A DNA stretch of 64,000 bases, taken from NCBI GenBank assembly GCA_012959805.1, contig DUCN01000074.1:437-64436 (forward strand). The letters are read 5' to 3'. This document shows positions 54,962 through 62,834 of the stretch, in pieces. Positions within the stretch are counted from its first letter, which is position 1; the number at the start of each line of letters is the position of its first letter. This stretch comes from Myxococcales bacterium (GTDB lineage Bacteria; Myxococcota_A; UBA9160; UBA4427). The notes beneath the pieces are model-generated. The model was given only the letters and a program-made list of their open reading frames with translations. It did no database searches and was not told where the DNA came from. The position numbers and the translations under genes are program-made.

Positions 54962-55600
54962 ATGACCCTCGACACCCCATTATTCCTGTCATTGATCGGA
55001 TTCGCGTTAGCAACCTGTATCACGCCAGGGCCGAACAATTTCATGCTGATGTCTTCGGGCGCTCTGTTCGGGTTCCGACGCACCCTGCCCCACATTCTTG
55101 GAATTCAACTCGGCTTCATGAGTCTCATGGCATCGTCCGTGCTTGGCTTGGGTGCTGTCGTTCTGCGAATGCCCTGGCTGATCGCCTTCGTCCAATTTGC
55201 CGGCGCAGGCTGGCTTTGCTGGTTCGCTTTTGGCTTCCTGGCGGCTGCGCGCAACCACCGCGAAGCGAACATTGCCGGAGCGGATCTCACTCGCTCCCGA
55301 CCCTTCAAATTTTACGAAGCGGCCTTCTTTCAATGGGCTAATCCCAAAGGCCTGATCATAGCGCTATCCGCGTCCGGCGCCTATCTAGGGATTGCACCGA
55401 CGCCCTCCATTCGTGTGATGATGATCTGCGGAGCCTTCACGGCGATGGGAACACTATCCGCAGCAACCTGGACGCTCGTCGGAAATCTCCTGAATCAGCT
55501 CATGTCGACTGGACGTTCCGCGAGACTCCTGAACCTTATGATGGGACTTCTCATGCTGGCAACCGGCGCGATCATTCTCATGACCCCGACGCCCGCCTAA
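54962..55600 (+). CDS. LysE/RhtB-family amino acid exporter
   Basis: A 212-residue membrane protein with about six helices. The LysE signature near the N-terminus is ATCITPGPNNFMLMSSGALFG, followed by LPHILGIQLGF and QWANPKGLIIALSASGAYL. It probably exports an amino acid or related compound. I use ATG 54962, where the family N-terminus begins. It overlaps the convergent ferredoxin gene by 23 bases. Confidence 0.88.
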   Translation: MTLDTPLFLSLIGFALATCITPGPNNFMLMSSGALFGFRRTLPHILGIQLGFMSLMASSVLGLGAVVLRMPWLIAFVQFAGAGWLCWFAFGFLAAARNHREANIAGADLTRSRPFKFYEAAFFQWANPKGLIIALSASGAYLGIAPTPSIRVMMICGAFTAMGTLSAATWTLVGNLLNQLMSTGRSARLLNLMMGLLMLATGAIILMTPTPA

Positions 55601-55892
55601 CGAAGGGCGCAAGAATCAGTGCGTCCTCGGGACAAGCCTCGATGCAGAGCTGGCATGCTCGACACGCCTGCGGCTGAACGACGAAAGCCTGTCTATTTCC
55701 ATGGGCCCAGGCCTTGATTCGCCCGAGTATCGTTAGCGTCGACTTGTCATCGGGCGAGAGGTCTTGAATTTCGAAGACGTCGTAAGGACAGACCTCAACG
55801 CAATCGTTCTTCGCCTCGCATCGATTGCGATCGACGACGGGCGCCACCTTGCCGGGCTCGCCGGGACAAGAGTCTGCATTCGCTCCAGTCAT
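55578..55892 (-). CDS. Ferredoxin with two iron-sulfur clusters
   Basis: A 104-residue ferredoxin. One cluster motif is CRACQLCIEACP (regular CxxCxxCxxxCP). The other is CEAKNDCVEVCP, with C-x5-C-x3-CP, a spacing found in the 7Fe or mixed type. The 34-residue spacer between them is long for a small ferredoxin. It is an electron carrier; the partner is unknown. Its 3' end overlaps the convergent LysE gene by 23 bases. Confidence 0.85.
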   Translation of the reverse strand: MTGANADSCPGEPGKVAPVVDRNRCEAKNDCVEVCPYDVFEIQDLSPDDKSTLTILGRIKAWAHGNRQAFVVQPQACRACQLCIEACPEDALILAPFVRRASGS

Positions 55893-55921
55893 TCAATATT
55901 CCTTTGATTCGGGCGGCGACC

Positions 55922-56545
55922 CTATGTCGCGCCAAAAGCCGACTCGACCTGACTCCAGCCATGGCATCGAACCAAGGAACTTTGCGTCTCATGGGCAACT
56001 GAACCCAGAGAGCGATTCCATGGCCGATCCATCAAGGCGACGGGAATATCGAATTCTTCCACCAATCGCACCGCGGTATCGAGGTTGTCTTCGATCGCGA
56101 AGTCAAAATCGAAATCCGAGATATCAGCGAACCCAATCGAGGGCAAGCCCTCCAGGTTCCAACTCGGCCGATTCCATTTGTCGAGATGATGAAGCGCATC
56201 GTGGCGAATGCCGTGCGTCTCGAGCCAACGGCGAGATGCAGCGTTGGTGACCGGCGGCCGACCGGTCACGAGTGTGATGTGAACGCCAGCCGCATTCCAG
56301 CGGGACAGCACATCGATCGCGCCTTCCAGTGGCGCAATCGACTCGATGAACTCCGCTTCTTGACCGCGCTCCATGAACGAGTCGATTTCATGTTCGTCGA
56401 GTCCGAAGGACCTCTTCAAGTCGAATTCCGTGACGTCCTGCAGATTGAGTCTTCGATCATGCACCTCTTCGAGCAGATCGAGCAAACGCGCAATCGTATG
56501 TGCCAGAACATCGTCGATGTCGACATAGATGCGCCGATTGCTCAT
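55922..56545 (-). CDS. HAD-family 5'-nucleotidase-like protein
   Basis: A 207-residue HAD phosphatase with motif I DIDDVLAHT, motif II as TLVTGRPP and motif IV-like acidic residues in AIEDNLDTA. The layout resembles the NT5C-type nucleotidases. Its ATG overlaps the TGA of pabB (56542-56545, ATGA), indicating translational coupling to folate/4-aminobenzoate synthesis. The physiological substrate is unknown. Confidence 0.8.
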   Translation of the reverse strand: MSNRRIYVDIDDVLAHTIARLLDLLEEVHDRRLNLQDVTEFDLKRSFGLDEHEIDSFMERGQEAEFIESIAPLEGAIDVLSRWNAAGVHITLVTGRPPVTNAASRRWLETHGIRHDALHHLDKWNRPSWNLEGLPSIGFADISDFDFDFAIEDNLDTAVRLVEEFDIPVALMDRPWNRSLGSVAHETQSSLVRCHGWSQVESAFGAT

Positions 56546-58185
56546 GGCGTCTCCGAACCAAGCACGTCGCTTAGCGCGGCCAGCGGTGCCTTCGCCTTGT
56601 CGAGCGATTCGAGGTATTCGCCTTCTGGCGTCGAGTCGGCGACGATTGCGCCCCCGACATGAAGATGGGCCTGGCCGTCTTTCCAAACGATCGTTCGAAT
56701 CACAACTGACAGATCGAGTCCGCCCCGAAGATCGAAGTAGCCCAATGCGCCTGCATAGACACCACGACGAACCGCTTCGAGTCCTTCGAGGAGCCTGATC
56801 GCCGCGAGTTTGGGCGCACCTGTCATCGATCCTGGCGGAAAACTCGCTCGGAGGAGGTCGAATCCGTCACGCCCCGTCGCAAGCGTGCCGGTCACGGTTG
56901 AAACCATCTGGAAGACTTCCGCATACGCCTCGATCGCCATCAGCTCAGGAACCGAGATCGACCCTGGCGCGCAGACACGCCCGAGATCATTACGGACCAG
57001 ATCAACGATCATCAGATTTTCTGCCCGATCTTTTTTACTGCTCTGCAACTCGGCCGCACGCAGCACGTCTTCCTCCGTATCGCATCCTCTGGGCTTCGTC
57101 CCCTTGATCGGACGACTCTCCACATGCCGAGATCCATCGAGACAAAGAAAGCGCTCCGGAGAACTCGAGAGTATGGCCGTCTCCCCATCGCTCAGGTATG
57201 CCCCAAATGGTGCGGGATTATGCTTTCGCAGCGCCTGGTAAATTAGCCACGGATCTTCGTCTGCCTCGACCGTTAGGCGTTGGCTGAAATTCGCCTGATA
57301 GACGTTTCCCACCGCGATCTCTTGGAGGATCGCGTCGACGGCTTTGGCATAGCCACTCGCATCGACGGTCGAACCGAAGTTGGCCGACGCTTTGGGAGGG
57401 TCTGCCGCGATCGACGCGGATCGCCCGACTCGGGGACGGCTCACGAGGATTTCGTCTACTCGAATCGAGAGCTCATCGACAATGACTCTCGATCGCATAA
57501 CAGATAATTCCCGCGCATCGACCTCTGCAAGCTGGGAATGCTCCCCAAATCCGAGCCCGACAATCCACAGACGTTCGGATTCATGATCGAATGCCAGAAT
57601 CTGATCAACGTACGACAGTGACAAGTCGGACAGGCCGATGTCGTCCGCGTTCGCGAATTCGACGCGGGGCTCGAGTTGGCTGGCTAGCTCATAACCGAAA
57701 TAGCCGACCGCCCCACCTAAAAAGGGAAGCTCGAGCCCCTCTGCCAACCCGGCCGCCTCATGCCACTGCGGCGCATTGGATGGTCGCGATGCGGACAACG
57801 GAGGCGCGTCAAACTTTCCCGCAGCCACATCCTCCGCTTCGACCGAGCCTTGTGTACGGACTGAATAGATGAGCGAATCCGTGCGCGGAAGCAAAGACCG
57901 TGCGACCTCGACCGGATCAGACTCGAATCGCGTGACCCCATGCGGAAGGCCTTGCCAGACCGAACGGCGCACATCGAGGAGAATTTCGCGACCTCGCGCT
58001 TGCAGGCAGAGATAGGGATCCGTGCCCGCGAAGGAGTAGCGGCCCAAACGAGCGTTTGGCAGAGCACTGTCGAGCCACCAGAAGCCCGTTTCCATATGCA
58101 TTTGCTCTACGAGGCTGAGCCACTCGTCCAGCGAAGCTGGACGATCCAGCGCCGCGAGCGCCATTCGCAAGGAAGAATGAAACAT
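56542..58185 (-). CDS. pabB: Aminodeoxychorismate synthase component I
   Basis: A 547-residue chorismate-utilising enzyme that makes 4-amino-4-deoxychorismate for folate. The C-terminal half has the chorismate-binding core: NFSQRL, FLCLDGSRHVESRPIKGTKP, DLVRNDLGRVC, SFPPGSMTGAPK and the AGALGYFDLRGGLDLSVVIR block. PIKGT contains the Lys nucleophile that distinguishes PabB from anthranilate synthase. No glutamine amidotransferase or lyase domain is fused. GGAG lies before ATG 58185. Confidence 0.9.
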   Translation of the reverse strand: MFHSSLRMALAALDRPASLDEWLSLVEQMHMETGFWWLDSALPNARLGRYSFAGTDPYLCLQARGREILLDVRRSVWQGLPHGVTRFESDPVEVARSLLPRTDSLIYSVRTQGSVEAEDVAAGKFDAPPLSASRPSNAPQWHEAAGLAEGLELPFLGGAVGYFGYELASQLEPRVEFANADDIGLSDLSLSYVDQILAFDHESERLWIVGLGFGEHSQLAEVDARELSVMRSRVIVDELSIRVDEILVSRPRVGRSASIAADPPKASANFGSTVDASGYAKAVDAILQEIAVGNVYQANFSQRLTVEADEDPWLIYQALRKHNPAPFGAYLSDGETAILSSSPERFLCLDGSRHVESRPIKGTKPRGCDTEEDVLRAAELQSSKKDRAENLMIVDLVRNDLGRVCAPGSISVPELMAIEAYAEVFQMVSTVTGTLATGRDGFDLLRASFPPGSMTGAPKLAAIRLLEGLEAVRRGVYAGALGYFDLRGGLDLSVVIRTIVWKDGQAHLHVGGAIVADSTPEGEYLESLDKAKAPLAALSDVLGSETP

Positions 58186-58416
58186 CGGAGTCTCCGGGAA
58201 GCCGGGAGGCTACCGCATACCCGATTTCGCGTCATAGACCGAAGCGCCAAATCTTGATTCCAGCGCCCCGTTCGCCCGCTACACTGGCCGCTCGCCCCCC
58301 CCAATATTGGTGATCGATGGTCGCATTGAATCTACGGGCAGCACCCAAGTCAGCCCCAGGTCCGGCCGCAAGTATGACACCCGATACGGTGTGAAAACGC
58401 GACTGTCGGGCTCGAA

Positions 58417-59289
58417 TTGAGACATCATAAATTGACGAAGAAAATCTGCTTTTATCATGCGGGATGCCCGGATGGGTTCGGCGCCGTTTGGTCCGTACGA
58501 AACGTCTGGGGAGAATCGGGCCGGTTTGTTGCGCGAGGTCATGAAGATCGCGTGCGGATGGATGAATGCGAAGACGCCGTGGTCGCGTTTGTCGACATCG
58601 CGCCCGCCACGGACGAGCTTCGAGAGCTCGCCGGTGTCGCCGAACAAGTCCTCGTCCTCGACCATCATGTGACCGCTCGCGACCGCCTTCTGAGCGACTC
58701 AGCTTTCGTCAATGAGCTCGAGTCCGAAGGCCACCTGCTGCATTTCGACCTCGGCCATTCTGGTGCCGTGCTGGCCTGGAACCATTTCCATCCGGATGAG
58801 CCCATCCCGGATCTGCTTCGTTATGTCGAGGATCAAGATTTGTGGAACTGGGCCCTGCCCGATTCCGACGCGGTGAACGCAGCGATCGCCTCCTATCCCC
58901 GGGAATTCGAAGTCTGGGACGGCCTCGCAGACGAAAAAATAGAGGCCCTCATCAAACAGGGAAAACCAATTCTCCGAGCGAATCGCATCGAGGTCGAAAG
59001 GCGACTCGACCACGCCAAGCCTCTCGCCCTCGGAACGCGGCGAATCGAGGCCATCAACGCCAGCGTAAATCGCGCTCAGCTTGGCCATGAGCTCTCCAAG
59101 CGAGCCCAATACGGGGAACAATGGGGGATCGTCTACCGCGTGGAGGGGACCGAGGTCTTCGCGACAATCTATTCGATCGGGGATCTCGATGTCTCGAAAA
59201 TCGCACTTGAGTATGGGGGCGGTGGACACAGGAACGCGTCGGGCTTCCGCGTGAGCCTCGAAAGGTGGCTCAAGGACTTCGTGGTCTAG
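58417..59289 (+). CDS. DHH-family phosphodiesterase (NrnB-like)
   Basis: A 290-residue DHH/DHHA1 phosphoesterase. The first metal motif is in HAGCPDGFGAVW, the DHH motif in VLVLDHHVTA, and the DHHA1 nucleotide-binding motif is GGGGHRNASGF at the end. Such proteins degrade nanoRNA or cyclic nucleotides. It is the plus-strand gene just before the aromatic attenuator; a 64-base gap separates its stop from the leader ORF. Confidence 0.87.
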   Translation: MRHHKLTKKICFYHAGCPDGFGAVWSVRNVWGESGRFVARGHEDRVRMDECEDAVVAFVDIAPATDELRELAGVAEQVLVLDHHVTARDRLLSDSAFVNELESEGHLLHFDLGHSGAVLAWNHFHPDEPIPDLLRYVEDQDLWNWALPDSDAVNAAIASYPREFEVWDGLADEKIEALIKQGKPILRANRIEVERRLDHAKPLALGTRRIEAINASVNRAQLGHELSKRAQYGEQWGIVYRVEGTEVFATIYSIGDLDVSKIALEYGGGGHRNASGFRVSLERWLKDFVV

Positions 59290-59353
59290 CCCGAAGAGGC
59301 CTTCATCGGAGCCCGGTTGCTCCGACTCTCCGAATGAGGTAACTCCAGTCGTT

Positions 59354-59455
59354 ATGCACGATCTGTCCAGTCACAATTTCGCGTACACCTTTTATTTTAG
59401 CTACGGCCGGGGCTGGTTTGCCTCCGGGGCCGAAGCATGGTGTGCCGGAGACTGA
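59354..59455 (+). CDS. Aromatic leader peptide of the DAHP synthase attenuator
   Basis: A 33-codon ORF starting ATG CAC GAT and ending TGA at 59453-59455. Residues 9-17 read FAYTFYFSY and WF follows at 21-22, with a second Trp at residue 29. In all there are four Phe, three Tyr and two Trp in 33 codons, far above chance, and all three aromatic amino acids are covered. This is the hallmark of a leader peptide whose translation senses charged tRNA-Phe, -Tyr and -Trp. GAGG at 59336-59339 is a possible, rather distant, ribosome site. A terminator hairpin and the DAHP synthase gene follow. Confidence 0.85.
   Translation: MHDLSSHNFAYTFYFSYGRGWFASGAEAWCAGD
59404..59432 (+). promoter_or_regulatory. 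Attenuator segments 1 and 2 (anti-terminator arm)
   Basis: CGGGGCC at 59425-59431 is complementary to GGCCCCG at 59480-59486, the 5' arm of the downstream terminator, so pairing would prevent termination. Upstream CGGCC at 59404-59408 can pair with GGCCG at 59428-59432 to sequester that segment. Both lie inside the leader ORF, downstream of the aromatic codon cluster, so a ribosome stalled at the cluster leaves segment 2 free. The folding is by eye. Confidence 0.6.
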
Positions 59456-59479
59456 GATTCGGCAACAAAGCTTCTTATT

Positions 59480-59513
59480 GGCCCCGAGAGACTGCTCTCG
59501 GGGCCTTTTTTTT
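59480..59513 (+). terminator. Intrinsic terminator of the aromatic attenuator
   Basis: GGCCCCGAGAG (59480-59490) pairs perfectly with CTCTCGGGGCC (59495-59505) around the loop ACTG, followed by eight T (59506-59513). It lies between the leader ORF and DAHP synthase, with no other gene to terminate except the distant DHH gene 190 bases upstream. Confidence 0.92.
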
Positions 59514-59548
59514 GTGCTCGCACGTAGCTGATCCAATTGGAGAACGAC

Positions 59549-60625
59549 ATGAGTTCACTCGAAGACCGTAATCTCGTTGGCATTGAAGAATTGCCGACGC
59601 CCTCGGAGCTGAAGACCCGGCATCCAATTTCGGCGCAAGCCGCGGACGTCGTCTTGAAGGCGCGCCGAAGCATCCGCGACGCGCTCCACGATCGCGACCG
59701 CCATCGTCGCGTCGTCGTCGTCGGTCCCTGCTCGCTTCATGATCCCGCGGCCGCGCTCGACTACGCCAGCCGGCTTCTCCCCCTCGCCAATGAGCTGGAC
59801 GACCATCTCATCATCCTCATGCGGGCCTACTTCGAAAAGCCGCGCACCACGATCGGCTGGAAGGGACTCGTCAATGACCCTCATCTCGATGGGTCCTGCG
59901 AAGTCGCGGTGGGTCTGGCAGGAGCCCGAAAGCTCCTTCTCGAGATCAGCGATCTCGGCCTGCCCTGCGCCACGGAATTCCTCGACCCGATCTCCCCGCA
60001 ATACATGGCCGATGCCATCGCCTGGGCCGCCATCGGAGCACGGACAACCGAAAGCCAGACGCATCGCGAAATGGCCAGCGGATTGTCCATGCCCGTCGGT
60101 TTCAAGAACAGAACCGACGGTGATGTCGCCGTCGCGATCGACGCCATGACGGCGGCCGCTCATCCGCATAGCTTTCTTGGAATCCGTGCAGAGGGAAAGG
60201 CGGCCGTGGTCAAGACGGCGGGAAATCCGGATACGCATATCGTGTTACGCGGTGGTCGCGACGGCACCAACTATGATCGGGAAACCGTCGAAGGCGTTAG
60301 CGGGAAACTCGCCGTTCGCGGTGTCATGATCGACTGTTCCCATGGCAACTCCCGAAAAGATCCCGCGCGACAGGGGGACGTCATTCGTGAGGCCGCTGCG
60401 CAGATTCGGGCTGGCAGTACAGGGATTCTCGGCGTCATGATCGAAAGCCATATCTATCCCGGTCGTCAGGATTGGAAGCCGGAGAAGGGCCTCGACTACG
60501 GCGTGTCTATTACGGATGCCTGCATCGGATTCGATGAAACCGAGAAGCTCCTTCGTGAACTAGCAGTGGCCATGCGACCGAGGGCTCTTCGCCGGCCACC
60601 GGGGGCGACGGCGAATGTGGCCTAA
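59549..60625 (+). CDS. 3-deoxy-7-phosphoheptulonate (DAHP) synthase, class I
   Basis: A 358-residue AroG/AroF/AroH-type enzyme that condenses phosphoenolpyruvate and erythrose 4-phosphate, the entry to aromatic amino acids. Blocks are VVVVGPCSLHDPAAALDYA, LIILMRAYFEKPRTTIGWKG, EFLDPISPQY, IGARTTESQTHREMASGLS, VGFKNRTDG, VMIDCSHGNSRKD and MIESHIYPGRQ. ATG 59549 follows GGAGA at 59539-59543. The upstream aromatic leader and terminator imply control by all three products through attenuation. Which of AroF, AroG or AroH it corresponds to cannot be told. Confidence 0.94.
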   Translation: MSSLEDRNLVGIEELPTPSELKTRHPISAQAADVVLKARRSIRDALHDRDRHRRVVVVGPCSLHDPAAALDYASRLLPLANELDDHLIILMRAYFEKPRTTIGWKGLVNDPHLDGSCEVAVGLAGARKLLLEISDLGLPCATEFLDPISPQYMADAIAWAAIGARTTESQTHREMASGLSMPVGFKNRTDGDVAVAIDAMTAAAHPHSFLGIRAEGKAAVVKTAGNPDTHIVLRGGRDGTNYDRETVEGVSGKLAVRGVMIDCSHGNSRKDPARQGDVIREAAAQIRAGSTGILGVMIESHIYPGRQDWKPEKGLDYGVSITDACIGFDETEKLLRELAVAMRPRALRRPPGATANVA

Positions 60626-61374
60626 CGATAGTGAGCAGACAGACTTCGCTCGCCGTGCCGATGAGCCAGATTCGCAAAACCGACGCGAACTCATACGACA
60701 GCAAATCGTCTTATTAGTCCGCAACGGTTGGAGACTACCCAAGAGTTCGCGACGTTCGTCAGCAACTTACAAGTGGGCCCGCAAACGCGAGCCGAGAGTG
60801 ATACGGCGGGATTATACTGAACCGTCTATTAGGAGTTGGGCGTTCCCGAATTAGGTAGCCTTCTAACGTAGAGACTTCTGCGGCGTAGCGTTGACGGTCA
60901 ACTCTGTCTGTTACCGCTGAACGCCGGCCGGCAACGGTCGGGGCAGGTCGGGATCCTGGAAGTGTACTTCTAACACTGGATCTTATTGTGGGCTTCGCGC
61001 TTCCAGCATTCGTCCATCTCAGCAACCGATCTCGGTCAAGCCCTATGCGTGTCTCCGGTCTTCGCGGTTTTCCGCTGGCAGGCGCTTGCTGCCCTGGTCC
61101 TCTGGGGGCAACTCTCCGAACTGTTAGCCGAGGCTGTGAGCGTCCTCAACCAAGGCTGGGTCTACCGTGGACAGCACGCCGGGAACCCAGTGCTCTTCCA
61201 TGTCCCCGGCCATCCCATTACCGTCATTCCGTAACTCATCTAGCTTGCTGCCGCAGTCGCCTACTCCTTCTCGGCCCTGAGACTCGCCCGGAGACACTAT
61301 CCCAACCCGACTACCCCGGCGGTTATGACTCTCGAACACCGGCATGGCCTTCGAGCGAAAACAGCGTCAGCGGA
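60626..61374. other. 750-base stretch without a recognisable gene
   Basis: Between DAHP synthase and bolA, all frames are short or of odd composition. The longest plus-strand frames (60615-60854, Arg-rich; 60988-61380) resemble no family I know. Codon use differs from neighbours and stops are frequent. It may be a decayed gene or inserted element. Confidence 0.45.
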
Positions 61375-61668
61375 TCATGAGTGCTCGGACTCTCGGGCAT
61401 CCTCGGCCGCCCATGCTTTGGGCGTGTAGGTCTTCATGCTGAGTGCGTGGATCTCTTTGCCCATCCACTCCTCGACACTCGAGTAAACGAGCCGCTGCAT
61501 TCGGACACGATTCAGGCCGGCGAAGTCTTCGGAGACGATGGTCGCTCGAAAATGCTGACCGCCGTCGCGCGCACCGGCATGTCCGGCATGAAGATGCGAC
61601 TCATCGATCACTTCGACATGGCTCGCATGCAGGCGTTCGCGAAGTCTCGCCTCTATTGCATCCCGCAT
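61375..61668 (-). CDS. BolA-family protein
   Basis: A 97-residue BolA-like protein. The fold is seen as AIEARLRERLHASHVEVIDE, then HFRATIVSEDFAGLNRVRMQ and the C-terminal helix-turn SVEEWMGKEIHALSMKTYTP. The conserved His in EIHALSMKT can bind an iron-sulfur cluster with a monothiol glutaredoxin. AAGGA inside the end of the upstream acyl-CoA dehydrogenase gene is the likely ribosome site, so it is the last gene of that operon. Confidence 0.9.
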   Translation of the reverse strand: MRDAIEARLRERLHASHVEVIDESHLHAGHAGARDGGQHFRATIVSEDFAGLNRVRMQRLVYSSVEEWMGKEIHALSMKTYTPKAWAAEDARESEHS

Positions 61669-61671
61669 AGA

Positions 61672-62832
61672 TCAGTCCTTCGGCAATCCAAGAATACGCT
61701 CCGCAATGATGTTCTTCTGGATATTGGGCGTCCCGCCCCCGATCACGACTTCGGGCCAATTTAGCGAGTATTTTGCCCAGGCCCCGCCATCGACCGTCGG
61801 CTCCTCACCACTCATCAGTGATCCCGCAGACCCCAGGATTTCGAGGGCCAACTCCCCTAGTCCGACCTCTAGATCCGCGCGATGAAGCTTGTTGATGGAG
61901 GTTTCCGAGCCCAGCGGCTCCCCACGTAGCTGTTTCGTCAGAAATCGCATGCCGTTTAGCCGCATCGCTTCGATCTTCGTATCGGCCTGTGCGATTCGAC
62001 GGCGAATCCCAGGATCGTCACTCATCTTCCGACCGCCGCGTTTAGTTCGTTGCGCCAGATCCTTTACTTCCTCGATCTTCCGAATCAGCCCATGAACCTC
62101 AGCAATACTCGATCTCTCAGAAGCCAGAGCCGAGATCGTCACCTGCCAACCCTGCCCTTCTTCGCCGAGCCGATTCTCGACGGGCACCCGAACATTGTCG
62201 AAAAAAACCTCGGCGAAGATCGCTCCGCCGCTCATGTTCTTGATCGGCCGAACCTCGATCCCAGGCGTATCCATGCGAACCAGTAAGCATGTTATGCCGT
62301 CATGCTTAACGTCGACCTTCGACTGCGTCCTCACCAGAAGGATGATCATCTCCGACCACATCGCGATCGAGGTCCAGATCTTTTGACCATTCACGACGTA
62401 TTCGTCGCCTTCTCGTTCGCATCGACACTTCAAGCTCGCAAGGTCTGACCCTGAATCGGGCTCGGAATAACCGGTACACCAATGATATTTTCCGTCGAGG
62501 ATGTCGGGAATATATTTCTGTTTCTGTTCTTCGGTTCCGTATTGAATGATCGACGGCCCGACCCAGGCAAGCCCCATGAAACACGAACCGAGTGCCGGGG
62601 CTTTGCGGCGCGCCATCTCATCTTTCAGGATGACCTGCTGCATGATCGATCCTCCGCCACCACCGACTTCTTCGGGCCACGAGAAGCCAACCCATCGTTT
62701 CTCGCGAATTCTCCGGGTCCACGACGCCATCAGCTCCGGTGTTCGCAGAGCACCTTCCGGTAGATTCTCATCCAGAAACGCACGAACCTCGTCGCGAAAC
62801 ACTTCTTCTTTCTCTGAAAGCTGGAAATCCAT
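61672..62832 (-). CDS. Acyl-CoA dehydrogenase, longer partner of a pair
   Basis: A 386-residue ACAD with YHWCTGYSEPDSGSDLASLK, EYVVNGQKIWTSIAMWSEM, and the C-terminal GGGTPNIQKNIIAERILGLPK. As in the other pair, a Gly replaces the Glu of the YEGT motif. It begins 2 bases after the stop of the shorter partner, so the two are translated together, followed by bolA. Confidence 0.92.
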   Translation of the reverse strand: MDFQLSEKEEVFRDEVRAFLDENLPEGALRTPELMASWTRRIREKRWVGFSWPEEVGGGGGSIMQQVILKDEMARRKAPALGSCFMGLAWVGPSIIQYGTEEQKQKYIPDILDGKYHWCTGYSEPDSGSDLASLKCRCEREGDEYVVNGQKIWTSIAMWSEMIILLVRTQSKVDVKHDGITCLLVRMDTPGIEVRPIKNMSGGAIFAEVFFDNVRVPVENRLGEEGQGWQVTISALASERSSIAEVHGLIRKIEEVKDLAQRTKRGGRKMSDDPGIRRRIAQADTKIEAMRLNGMRFLTKQLRGEPLGSETSINKLHRADLEVGLGELALEILGSAGSLMSGEEPTVDGGAWAKYSLNWPEVVIGGGTPNIQKNIIAERILGLPKD

Positions 62833-62834
62833 TA

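Noticed and set aside
60615-60854. Plus-strand ORF of 79 residues overlapping the end of DAHP synthase
   Set aside because: Arg/Ser-rich, no ribosome site, no recognisable family, and different composition from neighbouring genes.
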